A stretch of DNA of 64,000 nt from Sphingosinicella ginsenosidimutans (GTDB lineage: Bacteria; Pseudomonadota; Alphaproteobacteria; Sphingomonadales; Sphingomonadaceae): assembly GCF_007995055.1 (NCBI RefSeq), contig NZ_VOQQ01000001.1, positions 558,001 through 622,000 of the forward strand, given 5' to 3'. The notes under the pieces are model-generated. The model was not told where the DNA came from, did not search any database, and saw only the letters and a program-made list of their open reading frames with translations. Both the position numbers and the translations under genes were made by a program. This document shows, in pieces, positions 9,455 to 17,005 of this stretch (positions are counted from its first letter, which is position 1; each line of letters opens with the position of its first letter).

Positions 9455-10101
9455 GCGGCGTCGCTGCTTCGATCGCGGGACAATTCGTCCACTTCACCCA
9501 TGATCGTCTGCAGCGCCGAACGGTCGCTTGACGGCATGTCGCGGCGCGACGGCAGCTTGCCGTCGGCGAGCAGGCCCTCGAGCGCCACGCGCCCGCGCGC
9601 CACCCGGCTCTTGATCGTGCCGACCGCGCAGCCGCAGATCTCGGCCGCTTCCTCATAGGCGAAGCCGCCGGCGCCGACCAGGATCAGCGCCTCGCGCTGC
9701 GGCTGGGGAAGGTGCATCAGCGCGCGCTGCATGTCGCCAAGCTCGATATGCCGGTCCTGGCTGGCGGGCGCGGCAAGCAGGCGCGAGGCGGTCAGCTCGT
9801 CCCATTCGCCCTTGAAGCGCGCGCGGCGCATCTGGCTGAGGAACAGGTTCCTGAGGATGATGAAGGTCCAGGCGCGCATGTTGGTGCCGGCCTGGAATCG
9901 CTTGCGCGCCGCCCACGCCTTGAGCAGCGTTTCCTGCACCAGATCGTCCGCGAGATCGCGGCTGCCGGACAGCGAGCGGCCGAAGGCGCGCAGATGCGGG
10001 ATCACGAGCGCAAGCTGCTCCTTGAACTCCCGATCGGAGAGCGGGACGAGTTCCTCGCCGCCCTCGCGTTTGTTGTCGTCGGCGGGAATCGTGCCCGTCA
10101 T
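9451..10101 (-). CDS. ecfG: ECF sigma factor EcfG, general stress response
   Basis: The 216-residue ECF sigma factor carries a sigma2 region (DLADDLVQETLLKAWA, then MRAWTFIILRNLF) and a sigma4 region (LPQPQREALILVGAGGFAYE with a helix-turn-helix, CAVGTIKSRVARGR). EcfG factors direct RNA polymerase to GGAAC-N16/17-CGTT promoters and are sequestered by NepR. The start at ATG 10101 has a GAGG sequence upstream. It lies downstream of a 45-residue membrane protein gene and an exact EcfG-type promoter, which implies autoregulation. Confidence 0.93.
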   Translation of the reverse strand: MTGTIPADDNKREGGEELVPLSDREFKEQLALVIPHLRAFGRSLSGSRDLADDLVQETLLKAWAARKRFQAGTNMRAWTFIILRNLFLSQMRRARFKGEWDELTASRLLAAPASQDRHIELGDMQRALMHLPQPQREALILVGAGGFAYEEAAEICGCAVGTIKSRVARGRVALEGLLADGKLPSRRDMPSSDRSALQTIMGEVDELSRDRSSDAA

Positions 10102-10177
10102 GCAATGCCTCGATTACGCTGTTACGCTGTGCGCCGGTCGTGTCGCTCTGCCGGGCCTTGGCGCCCGATCGCGATGG

Positions 10178-10315
10178 TCAGCGAAACACAAAATAGATGA
10201 TGATGAAGAGCACCACCACAAGAGCCGTCCCCCAGGTGAGCACGTGACGCGTCACATGGGGGGTCGATCCGGCGCGGGCATCGCTGGTGCCGATATGTTT
10301 CGGTTCGTCCGGCAT
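10178..10315 (-). CDS. Small single-pass membrane protein of 45 residues in the stress locus
   Basis: The frame starts at ATG 10315 and ends at TGA 10178. A good ribosome binding site (GGAAAGG) lies about 6 bases before the ATG. The first 27 residues are polar (MPDEPKHIGTS then RAGSTPHVTRH) and the C-terminus is one hydrophobic helix (TALVVVLFIIIYFVF). I know no family for it. It sits between phyR and ecfG on their strand and is the first gene after an exact EcfG-dependent promoter, so it should be stress-induced with ecfG. Confidence 0.75.
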   Translation of the reverse strand: MPDEPKHIGTSDARAGSTPHVTRHVLTWGTALVVVLFIIIYFVFR

Positions 10316-10351
10316 TGCCACCTTTCCGCGAGTTCCATTCGTTACAGGGGC

Positions 10352-10376
10352 AACGCCTCCGCCGACGGCCGGTTCC
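10352..10376 (-). promoter_or_regulatory. EcfG-type promoter (exact GGAAC-N16-CGTT)
   Basis: On the minus strand GGAAC (10376-10372) is followed by 16 bases and CGTT (10355-10352). This is the known consensus for alphaproteobacterial general stress sigma factors. It lies just past the phyR stop, about 37 bases before the small membrane protein ATG, and would transcribe that gene and ecfG. Confidence 0.85.
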
Positions 10377-10381
10377 GCCGA

Positions 10382-11176
10382 TCAGGCCGGAACCGTCGCA
10401 GAGTCGAAGAAAAGCGCCTGGGCGATCTGCGCCTTCACGGTCGAGCGCTGGAACGGCTTGGTGATGAGGAAGGTCGGCTCCGGCCGCTCCCCGGTGAGAA
10501 GCCGTTCGGGGAAGGCGGTGATGAAGATCACCGGCACGCTGAACTGCGCGAGAATGTCCTTCACCGCGTCGATGCCGGAGCTGTCGTCGGCAAGCTGGAT
10601 GTCGGCGAGGACCAGCCCGGGCCGGCGGGCCATTGCCTGCTGAACCGCCTCGTCACGGGTCACGGCGACGCCGGTGACGTTGTGGCCGAGATCGCGAACG
10701 ATCGTTTCGATGTCCATGGCGATGATCGGCTCGTCCTCGATGATGAGGACGTCGGCGCGGGTCTGCCGCTCGATCTCGGCGAGCGCCTCGGCGACCAGTG
10801 ACTCGACCTCTTCGGGAGAGGCGTCGATCAGATAGCCGGCGTCCTCGGGCGTGAATCCTTCCATCGCGGTCAGGAGCAGCGCCTGGCGGGGCAGCGGGGT
10901 GATCCGCGACAGCCGCGCCTGCGCGATCCCTTCCGCGTCGCCGGCCGCCGCATGGCCCGGCTCCTCCTCGACATTGGCCGAGGACCAGATCGCGTGGAAC
11001 GTCTTGTAGAGGCCGAGGCGCGGATCGACGCTCCTTGGAAACTGGTCCGGCGCGGCGACGATCGCCTCCAGCGTCGCGCGAACGAAGGCGTCGCCATGTT
11101 GCTGGCTGCCGGTAAGGGCGCGGGCATAACGGCGCAGGAACGGCAGATGAGGCCTGAGGTCGTCACCGAGCGACAT
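10382..11176 (-). CDS. phyR: PhyR response regulator with sigma-like domain (anti-anti-sigma factor)
   Basis: The protein has 264 residues. The N-terminal half (about 1-125) resembles sigma2/sigma4 of an ECF factor (LRRYARALTGSQQHGDAFVR, then LPRQALLLTAMEGFTPEDAG) without being an active sigma. The C-terminal half is a receiver domain with acidic residues in VLIIEDEPIIAMDIE, the phospho-acceptor Asp in LVLADIQLAD and the conserved Lys in FLITKPF. When phosphorylated, PhyR proteins expose the sigma-like domain and bind NepR, releasing EcfG. A GAAGGAAG ribosome binding site precedes ATG 11176. It is divergent from nepR. Confidence 0.95.
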   Translation of the reverse strand: MSLGDDLRPHLPFLRRYARALTGSQQHGDAFVRATLEAIVAAPDQFPRSVDPRLGLYKTFHAIWSSANVEEEPGHAAAGDAEGIAQARLSRITPLPRQALLLTAMEGFTPEDAGYLIDASPEEVESLVAEALAEIERQTRADVLIIEDEPIIAMDIETIVRDLGHNVTGVAVTRDEAVQQAMARRPGLVLADIQLADDSSGIDAVKDILAQFSVPVIFITAFPERLLTGERPEPTFLITKPFQRSTVKAQIAQALFFDSATVPA

Positions 11177-11300
11177 GTGTGTGCTTCCTTCTCTCTATCC
11201 CGGCGGGATTAACGACCGCGCAGTGCAAGGTAAGCCTCGCCCCCGGCCCATCGTCAATGTTCAATCGGGCGAAGGCCCGACCCCGCTTCGGTGCAAGGGT

Positions 11301-11328
11301 GGAACCATCGGCGGAGTTTTTTGTTTCC
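11301..11328. promoter_or_regulatory. Possible EcfG-type promoter in the phyR/nepR divergent region
   Basis: Plus-strand GGAAC at 11301-11305 is followed after 16 bases by TGTT (consensus CGTT), pointing to nepR. The same stretch is nearly symmetrical: read on the minus strand it gives GGAAAC and, further on, GGTTCC, pointing to phyR. Both are one or more bases off consensus, so this is a candidate only. The rest of the 289-base intergenic region (11177-11465) shows no other clear signal. Confidence 0.35.
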
Positions 11329-11465
11329 AAGGCCGCACCCGGCGATTAATTCGACCGCCGCTGGTGCGGTGCCTGTTCGGCGGGGACGGCTGGAAAAAGT
11401 TGCTCTTGCGGTCGGTTGGGTGCGATGTTTGCGCAATTGCGGCACGGCCGTGGGGTAGGAAAGAA

Positions 11466-11660
11466 TTGAGCCTGCAGGACGACAAGGATTCCACGCGCCG
11501 TCGCAAGCCCGCTACGAGTCCGGAGGGGAAGCCATCCGCGCGCGCCCGTCGCAAGCCGCCGTCCGGCGACGTCGGCCGCGCCCTTCGATCCGCTTATCGC
11601 GAGGTCGTCGAAGAGGATATTCCGCCCGAAATGATCGACCTGCTCGGAAAGCTCGGTTAG
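11466..11660 (+). CDS. nepR: Anti-sigma factor NepR
   Basis: This 64-residue protein holds the NepR core: DVGRALRSAY, then EVVEEDIPPEMIDLLGKLG at the very C-terminus. NepR binds EcfG in unstressed cells and phospho-PhyR under stress. There is no ATG in the frame that would leave the core intact. The best start is TTG 11466, with AGGA five bases upstream. The N-terminal half is Lys/Arg/Pro-rich and probably disordered, as is usual. It is followed after 22 bases by the PhyP-like gene, suggesting one transcript. Confidence 0.88.
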   Translation: MSLQDDKDSTRRRKPATSPEGKPSARARRKPPSGDVGRALRSAYREVVEEDIPPEMIDLLGKLG

Positions 11661-11682
11661 GCGTCGCCGTGAGCGGACGCCC

Positions 11683-13245
11683 GTGCTGACTCCCGAGGAA
11701 GGCGAAATCCGAGGCTCCGGATGGGCGCGACTGCCGACGGCGGTCAAGATGCTCGTCATCCTGTCGCTCGGCCTGCTCCCGCTCGGCGTCGCCGCCATCT
11801 TCGCCTCGATCGGCAACGCGCGCGAGAACCGCGCCCAGGGGATCGTCCAGGCGCGCGCGCTTCTCGCGGTCCATTCGCAGCGCCTGTCGCTCGGCCTGTC
11901 GCGAACCGCCTATACGATCCGCGCGGCCCGCGATGCGATCGCCGAATCGAGCGAGGGAAGCGGCCTGTGCAAACGGTCGCTCGATCGCCTGGCTCGCCTG
12001 CCCGAGCCGCACGGGCGATTCGTCCTCTACGGCGCCGGCAACCGGCCCCGCTGCGCGTCCGAAGGCTTCGCGCCGCCGCCCGTGCCGGACGCGGACGGCG
12101 CCCCGGCCCACGCCCGGATCCTGCCGGGCGGCGCAGGCCTGCGGATCTTCCTCTACAGCGGCACCGGCGAGATCGAGGGAGTCGCCGAATATCAGCGCGC
12201 CGCGATCGCCCGCGCGGTCGACAACCCGCCGCTCGATGGCGATTTCGGCCTGGAGCTGGTCCAGGGCGGCCTCGTCATGCCGCTTCGCGAAATCCCCGCC
12301 AGCGGCTCTCTCAGCCACGAGATCATCGTCGACGAACCGATGACCAATGGCGAGTTCGTGCTGCGCCTCCACACCGCGGTCGCGCCACTGTCCTGGCTCG
12401 ATGTGCTGGTGGTGATCGCGCCGGTGCTGATCTGGCTGTGGGCCTCGATCGTGGTCTGGCTGCTCGTCCAGCGTCTGCTGCTCCGGCCGCTGCGTCGGCT
12501 TCAGCGCGTGGTCTCCACCTATCGACCCGGCGAAGGCCCCGTCGCGCTTCCCGCCGTGCGCAGCCCGGCGCGCGAGATCGGCGCGCTTGGCGCCGCCTTC
12601 GCCGAAGTCACCCGCACGGTCGCGCGACACGAGGCCGATCTCGAAGCGGCCGTCGAACGCCAGACGCGGCTGGTCCGCGAGGTCCACCATCGGGTGAAGA
12701 ACAACCTTCAGGTCGTCTCGTCGCTGCTCAACCTCCATTCGCGCGGGTCGTCGGACGAGGCGGTCGCCGCCGCTTATGCTTCGATCCAGCGCCGCGTCGA
12801 CGCGCTCGCCGTCGTCCACCGCAACCATTATGCGGAGTTCGAGGCCAATCGCGGCGTCGCGTTGAAGCCGCTCCTGTCCGAGCTGGCCGCCAATCTGCGC
12901 GCCACCGCCCCGGCCAGCGCCGCGGCCATGCAGATCCGGCTCGATATCGCGCCGGTCCACGCGACCCAGGATGTCGCCGTTCCGGTCGCCTTCCTCGTCA
13001 CCGAGATCGCCGAGTTCGGGATGCTCTGCGGCGCCGCCGAAACCTCGATCGTGCTCGAACCGGTCGAGGCCGGAAAGGCACGCCTTGCGATCACGCTCGG
13101 AACGCCGGCAGGCGGCCTCACCTGCGCTGGCGCGATCGTCGAGCGGTTCGAGCGGATCGTCATCGGCCTCTCGCGTCAGCTGAGGTCCCAGCTCGAACAG
13201 GACGAGGCGCGCGGCCTCTACGCCGTCATCATCCCGACAATCTGA
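11683..13245 (+). CDS. PhyP-like membrane sensor, HisKA_2 family with degenerate ATPase domain
   Basis: The 520-residue protein has membrane segments near 21-42 and 239-263 flanking a periplasmic sensor region of about 195 residues. A HAMP-like linker follows, then a HisKA_2 domain with EVHHRVKNNLQVVSSLL (His335/336). The C-terminal ATPase region is poor: where a typical N-box reads ELVTNAxKH this has FLVTEIAEFGMLCG, and no DxGxG motif is visible. In Sphingomonas melonis a HisKA_2 protein linked to the phyR locus (PhyP) acts as a negative regulator or phosphatase of PhyR; loss of ATP binding fits such a role. Start is GTG 11683. Confidence 0.82.
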   Translation: MLTPEEGEIRGSGWARLPTAVKMLVILSLGLLPLGVAAIFASIGNARENRAQGIVQARALLAVHSQRLSLGLSRTAYTIRAARDAIAESSEGSGLCKRSLDRLARLPEPHGRFVLYGAGNRPRCASEGFAPPPVPDADGAPAHARILPGGAGLRIFLYSGTGEIEGVAEYQRAAIARAVDNPPLDGDFGLELVQGGLVMPLREIPASGSLSHEIIVDEPMTNGEFVLRLHTAVAPLSWLDVLVVIAPVLIWLWASIVVWLLVQRLLLRPLRRLQRVVSTYRPGEGPVALPAVRSPAREIGALGAAFAEVTRTVARHEADLEAAVERQTRLVREVHHRVKNNLQVVSSLLNLHSRGSSDEAVAAAYASIQRRVDALAVVHRNHYAEFEANRGVALKPLLSELAANLRATAPASAAAMQIRLDIAPVHATQDVAVPVAFLVTEIAEFGMLCGAAETSIVLEPVEAGKARLAITLGTPAGGLTCAGAIVERFERIVIGLSRQLRSQLEQDEARGLYAVIIPTI

Positions 13246-13317
13246 CCGGCCGGGTTGACCCCGCCGGGCAACCCGCACACTCTTCCCCTTCATCCATCGA
13301 CAAGGGGGAAATCTGCC

Positions 13318-14724
13318 ATGCGCTTTGCCGCGATCATCTCGAGCCTGCTCGCCACCGCCGCGACCGCGCAACCACCGGCGCAGGCACCCGATCGCTGGCA
13401 CCAGGAGGCGCGCGAGATCTACCGCGAGGCGGTGAACACGCCGACGGTGCAGGGCCGCGGACAGGTGCCGGCGCTCGCCGAGGCGCTGGCCCGCCGCTTC
13501 CGCGCCGCCGGCTTCACCGATGTCACCATCCATCCCTATGACGTGGTGCGGCCCGACGATCATACCGCCGCGCTGATCGTGCGCTGGCCGGCCGCGCATC
13601 CTTCGGGGCGCAAGGCGATGCTGCTGATGGCGCATATGGACGTGGTCGAGGCGCGGCGCGAGGATTGGTCGCGCGATCCGTTCGAGCTCGGCGAGGCCGA
13701 CGGCTATTTCTACGGGCGCGGCACGGGCGACGACAAGATGGGCGTGATCGCGATCACCACCGCCCTCCTGCGGCTCAAGGCCGAAGGCTTCCAGCCCGAT
13801 CGCGACATCATCGTCCTGTTCACCGGCGACGAGGAAACCGGCGGCCGCGGGGCCGAGCTCGCCGCCAACCAATGGCTCGATACGTCGCAGATCGATTTCG
13901 CGCTGAACGGCGACGCCGGCGGCGGGGCGTTCGACGAATCGGGTCACCTGCTCGGCTTCGGCATCCAGACCTCCGAAAAGATCTACCAGGATTACACCCT
14001 CACCGCGACCAATCCCGGGGGCCACAGTTCGCGGCCGCGCCCGGACAATGCGATCTATGCGCTTGCCCACACGCTCGACCGTCTCGAACAATATCGCTTC
14101 GCGCCGATGCAGAATGAAACCACGCGGGCCTATTTCGCCCATCGCGCCACCACCGCCGATCCGGCGCTCGCCGCGCTGATCCGCCGCTGGCTCGCCAATC
14201 CCGACGATGGCGCGGCGGCCGACGCGATCGAGGCGTCGCCGACCGAGACGGGGCTCACCCGCACCCGCTGCGTCGCGACCCGCCTCGCCGGCGGCCATGC
14301 CAACAATGCGCTCCCGCAGCTTGCGACCGCCAACGTCAATTGCCGTATCTTCCCGGGCGTCGATCCGGCCACCGTGCTCGCGACGCTGCGTGAGATCGGC
14401 GCTCCCGATCATGTGAGCGTCGAGCCGGTCGAGGTCGCGCACCCCTCCGGTCCCTCGCCGCTCCGGCCCGACGTGGTCGGCGCCTTTACGGCGGCGGTTC
14501 ACGCCCGCCATCCCGGCGCCGCGATCGTCCCCGACATGAGCGCCGGCGCGACCGACGGCCTCTATTTCCGGGTGCGCGGGGTGCCGGTCTACGGCGTCGA
14601 GGGATCGTGGATCGTCACCCCGATCGACGAGCGCGCCCATGGCCGCGACGAGCGTCTTCCGGTCCGCGCGTTCGACGAGGATCTCGATCACTGGACCGAC
14701 ATGATCCGCCGTCTCGCGCGCTGA
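13318..14724 (+). CDS. Secreted M20/M28-type metallopeptidase
   Basis: The 468-residue protein has a signal peptide (cleavage near TAATAQPP). The M20 di-zinc core shows LLMAHMDVV, then YGRGTGDDKMG, then VLFTGDEETGG with the catalytic Glu pair. A lid/dimerisation domain follows (GGHSSRPRPDNAIYAL). Such enzymes are amino- or carboxypeptidases; the substrate cannot be told. The start at ATG 13318 is preceded by AAGGGGGAAA. It lies just after the stress locus but has no visible EcfG promoter of its own. Confidence 0.88.
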   Translation: MRFAAIISSLLATAATAQPPAQAPDRWHQEAREIYREAVNTPTVQGRGQVPALAEALARRFRAAGFTDVTIHPYDVVRPDDHTAALIVRWPAAHPSGRKAMLLMAHMDVVEARREDWSRDPFELGEADGYFYGRGTGDDKMGVIAITTALLRLKAEGFQPDRDIIVLFTGDEETGGRGAELAANQWLDTSQIDFALNGDAGGGAFDESGHLLGFGIQTSEKIYQDYTLTATNPGGHSSRPRPDNAIYALAHTLDRLEQYRFAPMQNETTRAYFAHRATTADPALAALIRRWLANPDDGAAADAIEASPTETGLTRTRCVATRLAGGHANNALPQLATANVNCRIFPGVDPATVLATLREIGAPDHVSVEPVEVAHPSGPSPLRPDVVGAFTAAVHARHPGAAIVPDMSAGATDGLYFRVRGVPVYGVEGSWIVTPIDERAHGRDERLPVRAFDEDLDHWTDMIRRLAR

Positions 14725-14756
14725 TCCGGGGTTCCAAAATTTTTTCGGAAACGGGG

Positions 14757-14781
14757 GGAACCGATGCCGGGGAGGCTCGTT
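14757..14781 (+). promoter_or_regulatory. EcfG-type promoter (exact GGAAC-N16-CGTT)
   Basis: GGAAC at 14757-14761, 16 bases, then CGTT at 14778-14781 matches the EcfG consensus exactly. No protein gene starts within 200 bases downstream; what follows is the predicted C-rich hairpin RNA at about 14788-14890. Confidence 0.8.
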
Positions 14782-14787
14782 GTCAGC

Positions 14788-14890
14788 CTCGGATAGTGAC
14801 CTTTTGCCCCCCCCGCTCTCGCTATCCAGAACATGGGCCCGGATGCGCGAACCTCCCCCCCGGTAGCGCATCCGGGTCCGATTTCGTTTG
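14788..14890 (+). ncRNA. Candidate stress-induced small RNA with two C-rich hairpin loops (GsrN-like)
   Basis: Starting 7-10 bases after an exact EcfG promoter, the sequence can form two stem-loops. The first has a 6-bp stem (14791-14796 with 14822-14827) around a 25-base loop holding eight consecutive C (14807-14814). The second has an 11-bp perfect stem (14838-14848 with 14866-14876), extendable to 14 pairs with one G-U, around a 17-base loop with CCT followed by seven C (14855-14861). A T-rich stretch (ATTTCGTTT) follows and could terminate transcription. C-rich loops pair with ribosome binding sites. The sigma-T-dependent RNA GsrN of Caulobacter has this character; identity with it is inferred from architecture only. 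Both ends are estimates. Confidence 0.6.
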
Positions 14891-15011
14891 GGGCCTCTCT
14901 CCTTCCCGCGCCTAAGTCACGGTTTCGGAACCGGAATCACGTCCGGTGCTTTATAGCCTCGTGCGCGGATCGGCGCCTGCCGCCCGTGCGATCCGATCGA
15001 GGAGAGGAACG

Positions 15012-15143
15012 ATGAAGGCATTGGTGATGATCGTGGCGCTGACGGGCGGTCTCGCGCTCGCTGCGTGCAACACGGTGCGCGGCGCCGGCCAGGACGTCCA
15101 GTCGGCCGCCAATGCGACCGACAACGCGATGCACGGCGACTGA
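15012..15143 (+). CDS. Entericidin-family lipoprotein 1
   Basis: The 43-residue protein has a lipoprotein signal (MKALVMIVALTGGLALAAC, lipobox LAAC) and a mature part NTVRGAGQDVQSAANATDNA typical of entericidin A/B. These small cell-envelope lipoproteins are linked to stationary phase in E. coli. AGGAGAGG lies just before ATG 15012. A further GGAAC at 14927 with a poor -10 (GCTT after 16 bases) may be a weak stress promoter closer to this gene. Confidence 0.88.
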   Translation: MKALVMIVALTGGLALAACNTVRGAGQDVQSAANATDNAMHGD

Positions 15144-15238
15144 GCAAAAGCGTTCGACGACGACGCCCTTCCTGCTAGACAGGCCGATGCCGGAGACGGG
15201 GCTTATCCGTCGCGCGGCTGGTTTCAGGGAGGGAAGTT

Positions 15239-15370
15239 ATGAGGACCTTGTTGATGGCCGCGGCGCTCACCTTCGGGCTGACGCTGGGGGCGTGCAACAC
15301 GGTGCGCGGCGTCGGCCAGGACGTGCAGTCGGCGGCGGACGCCACCGACAACGCGATCCACGGCCGCTAA
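15239..15370 (+). CDS. Entericidin-family lipoprotein 2
   Basis: A second 43-residue entericidin lies 95 bases after the first. The lipobox is LGAC and the mature part NTVRGVGQDVQSAADATDNA is nearly the same as that of its neighbour, so the pair is a tandem duplication. GGGAGGGAAG before ATG 15239 is a good ribosome binding site. Both would be lipid-anchored in the envelope. Confidence 0.88.
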   Translation: MRTLLMAAALTFGLTLGACNTVRGVGQDVQSAADATDNAIHGR

Positions 15371-15409
15371 GGCCTGGCACAGGGGACGTCGCCGGCGGCG
15401 GCGTTCCCG

Positions 15410-16195
15410 TCAGGCGCCCGGCGCCGGGTTGCGCGCGCGGCGCTTCTCGGTGAACCAGATCGCGACCAGCGAGAGTTCGTAGAGCGCGATCAGCGGCCCG
15501 GCGAGCAGCAGCATCGAGAAGACGTCGGGCGGCGTGAGCACCGCCGCGACGATGGTCGCGATCACCCAGGCATAGCGGCGGCCGCGAGCCAGCGCGCTGC
15601 GCGTCACCAGCCCGGCGCGCTCGAGCAGCATCAGCAGCACCGGCAGCAGGAAGGCGACGCCGAAACCGAAGATGAAGTGCATCGAGAAATCGAGATAATT
15701 GCCGATCGCCGGCAGCGCCGTCTGCTGCACGCCGCCGATCTCGCCCTGGTAGCTCAGCAGGAAATGCAGCGCGATCGGCATCGCCACGAAATAGGCGAGC
15801 GATGCGCCCATCAGGAACAGGAAGGGCGTCATCACCAGGAAGGGCAGGAAGGCCCTTTTCTCGCGCGAATAAAGGCCCGGGGCGACGAACAGCCAGATCT
15901 GGATCGCGATGATCGGAAAGGCGATCATCAACGCCGCGAAGAAGGCGACCTTGATCTCGACGAAGAAGGCTTCGAACACCGCGGTGTAGATGAGCTGGCG
16001 CTGCCCCGCCTCGACGAGCGGCCGCACCAGGAAGCCGAAGATCGGCCGCGCGAAATAAAGGCACACGCCGAACGCGACGGCGAGCGCGGCCGCGGCCCAG
16101 AGCAATCGCCGGCGAAGCTCGATCAGATGATCGAGCAGCGGCGCCTTGCTCTTTTCGAGCTCGGCCTCCTCGGCGGCGCGATCGATGTCGCTCAT
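15410..16195 (-). CDS. tatC: Sec-independent protein translocase TatC
   Basis: TatC of 261 residues, the six-helix inner-membrane receptor for twin-arginine signal peptides. It has the N-terminal signature LLDHLIELRRRLLWA, several hydrophobic segments and the FGFGVAFLLPVLL stretch. It overlaps the end of tatB as ATGA (16192-16195), so translation is coupled. This is the last gene of the scpA-scpB-tatA-tatB-tatC run. Confidence 0.95.
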   Translation of the reverse strand: MSDIDRAAEEAELEKSKAPLLDHLIELRRRLLWAAAALAVAFGVCLYFARPIFGFLVRPLVEAGQRQLIYTAVFEAFFVEIKVAFFAALMIAFPIIAIQIWLFVAPGLYSREKRAFLPFLVMTPFLFLMGASLAYFVAMPIALHFLLSYQGEIGGVQQTALPAIGNYLDFSMHFIFGFGVAFLLPVLLMLLERAGLVTRSALARGRRYAWVIATIVAAVLTPPDVFSMLLLAGPLIALYELSLVAIWFTEKRRARNPAPGA

Positions 16196-16692
16196 GGCTT
16201 GCGATCCGGCGCGCCCGGGGCCGCGCGACGAGGCACCGGCGGCGCGGCGCGGCGCACGGTGCGGCGGCGCGGCGAGGATGCGGGCGATCGCGGCGTCGTC
16301 ACCGGGGCGTCGTCAGCGGGCGCCGGCGACTTCCCGGCCGAACCGGACTCCGCAGGCGATCCGGCGACCCCGCCTTCCGCGCCCTCGCCCTTGCCGGGGG
16401 CCGGCTCGGCCGGCGTTCCCTTTCCCCAGTCGCTTTCCGGCGACGAAGGCGCTTTGGGCGGGTGCATCCGCATGATCCGCTCATTGTCCTCGCGCCACTT
16501 CTTTTCCATCTCCTCGAGCTCGGACTCGCGGATCATCGCGTCGAAGCCGGAGCGGAAGTGGCGCGCCATGCCGCGCGCCTGGCCGACCCAGTGGCCGACC
16601 GTGCGCATGACGCGCGGCAGATCCTTTGGCCCGATCACGACGAGCGCGACCAGGGCGATGACCATCAGCTCGCCGGAATCGATTCCGAACAT
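16192..16692 (-). CDS. tatB: Sec-independent protein translocase TatB
   Basis: The 166-residue protein has an N-terminal membrane helix (ELMVIALVALVVIGPKDLPR), the G-P hinge and an amphipathic helix rich in Arg/Glu. A Pro/Ala/Ser-rich tail follows and is probably disordered. TatB forms the receptor complex with TatC. The start at ATG 16692 gives the canonical MFGID N-terminus. Confidence 0.93.
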   Translation of the reverse strand: MFGIDSGELMVIALVALVVIGPKDLPRVMRTVGHWVGQARGMARHFRSGFDAMIRESELEEMEKKWREDNERIMRMHPPKAPSSPESDWGKGTPAEPAPGKGEGAEGGVAGSPAESGSAGKSPAPADDAPVTTPRSPASSPRRRTVRRAAPPVPRRAAPGAPDRKP

Positions 16693-16718
16693 CCGCCCCT
16701 CCGGCGCCGGGGCGCCGC

Positions 16719-16976
16719 CTAGTGCCGGTCGGCTTCGCTGGCGGAGCCGCGCTCGGCCGCCGGCGCTTCATCGGCCCGCGGCGCGGCGTCGATCACCCGC
16801 TCGTCCGACAGGCGCCGCGGCGGCGCCGGCGTCTCGTCGTCCTCGGCCAGCCCCTTCTTGAAGCTCTTGATGCCTTTGGCGACGTCGCCCATCAGGTTCG
16901 ACACGCGGCCCGATCCGAACAGCAGCACGATCAACGCGACAACGATGATCCAGTGAATTGGGGATCCGAATCCCAT
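16719..16976 (-). CDS. tatA: Sec-independent protein translocase TatA
   Basis: TatA of 85 residues, the pore-forming component. It has the N-terminal [20 protein letters not shown] helix, the [12 protein letters not shown] hinge and the [10 protein letters not shown] amphipathic helix, then an acidic/Ala tail. A perfect AAGGAG ribosome binding site lies about 8 bases before ATG 16976. It is 29 bases downstream of scpB. Confidence 0.95.
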   Translation of the reverse strand: MGFGSPIHWIIVVALIVLLFGSGRVSNLMGDVAKGIKSFKKGLAEDDETPAPPRRLSDERVIDAAPRADEAPAAERGSASEADRH

Positions 16977-17005
16977 GAAAGAATCTCCTTGAGGGAAAAC
17001 CCAAG

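Noticed and set aside
14730..14762. Terminator after the M20 peptidase formed by GGTTCC and GGAACC
   Set aside because: Only six pairs around a 20-base loop, and the right arm is the -35 box of the exact EcfG promoter.
11512..14871. 1119-codon minus-strand open frame opposite nepR, the HisKA_2 gene and the M20 peptidase
   Set aside because: All three plus-strand genes have strong motifs and the antisense translation is compositionally random.
14927..14951. Second EcfG-type promoter just before the first entericidin
   Set aside because: The GGAAC is present but the -10 is GCTT after 16 bases, too far from CGTT to list as a feature.
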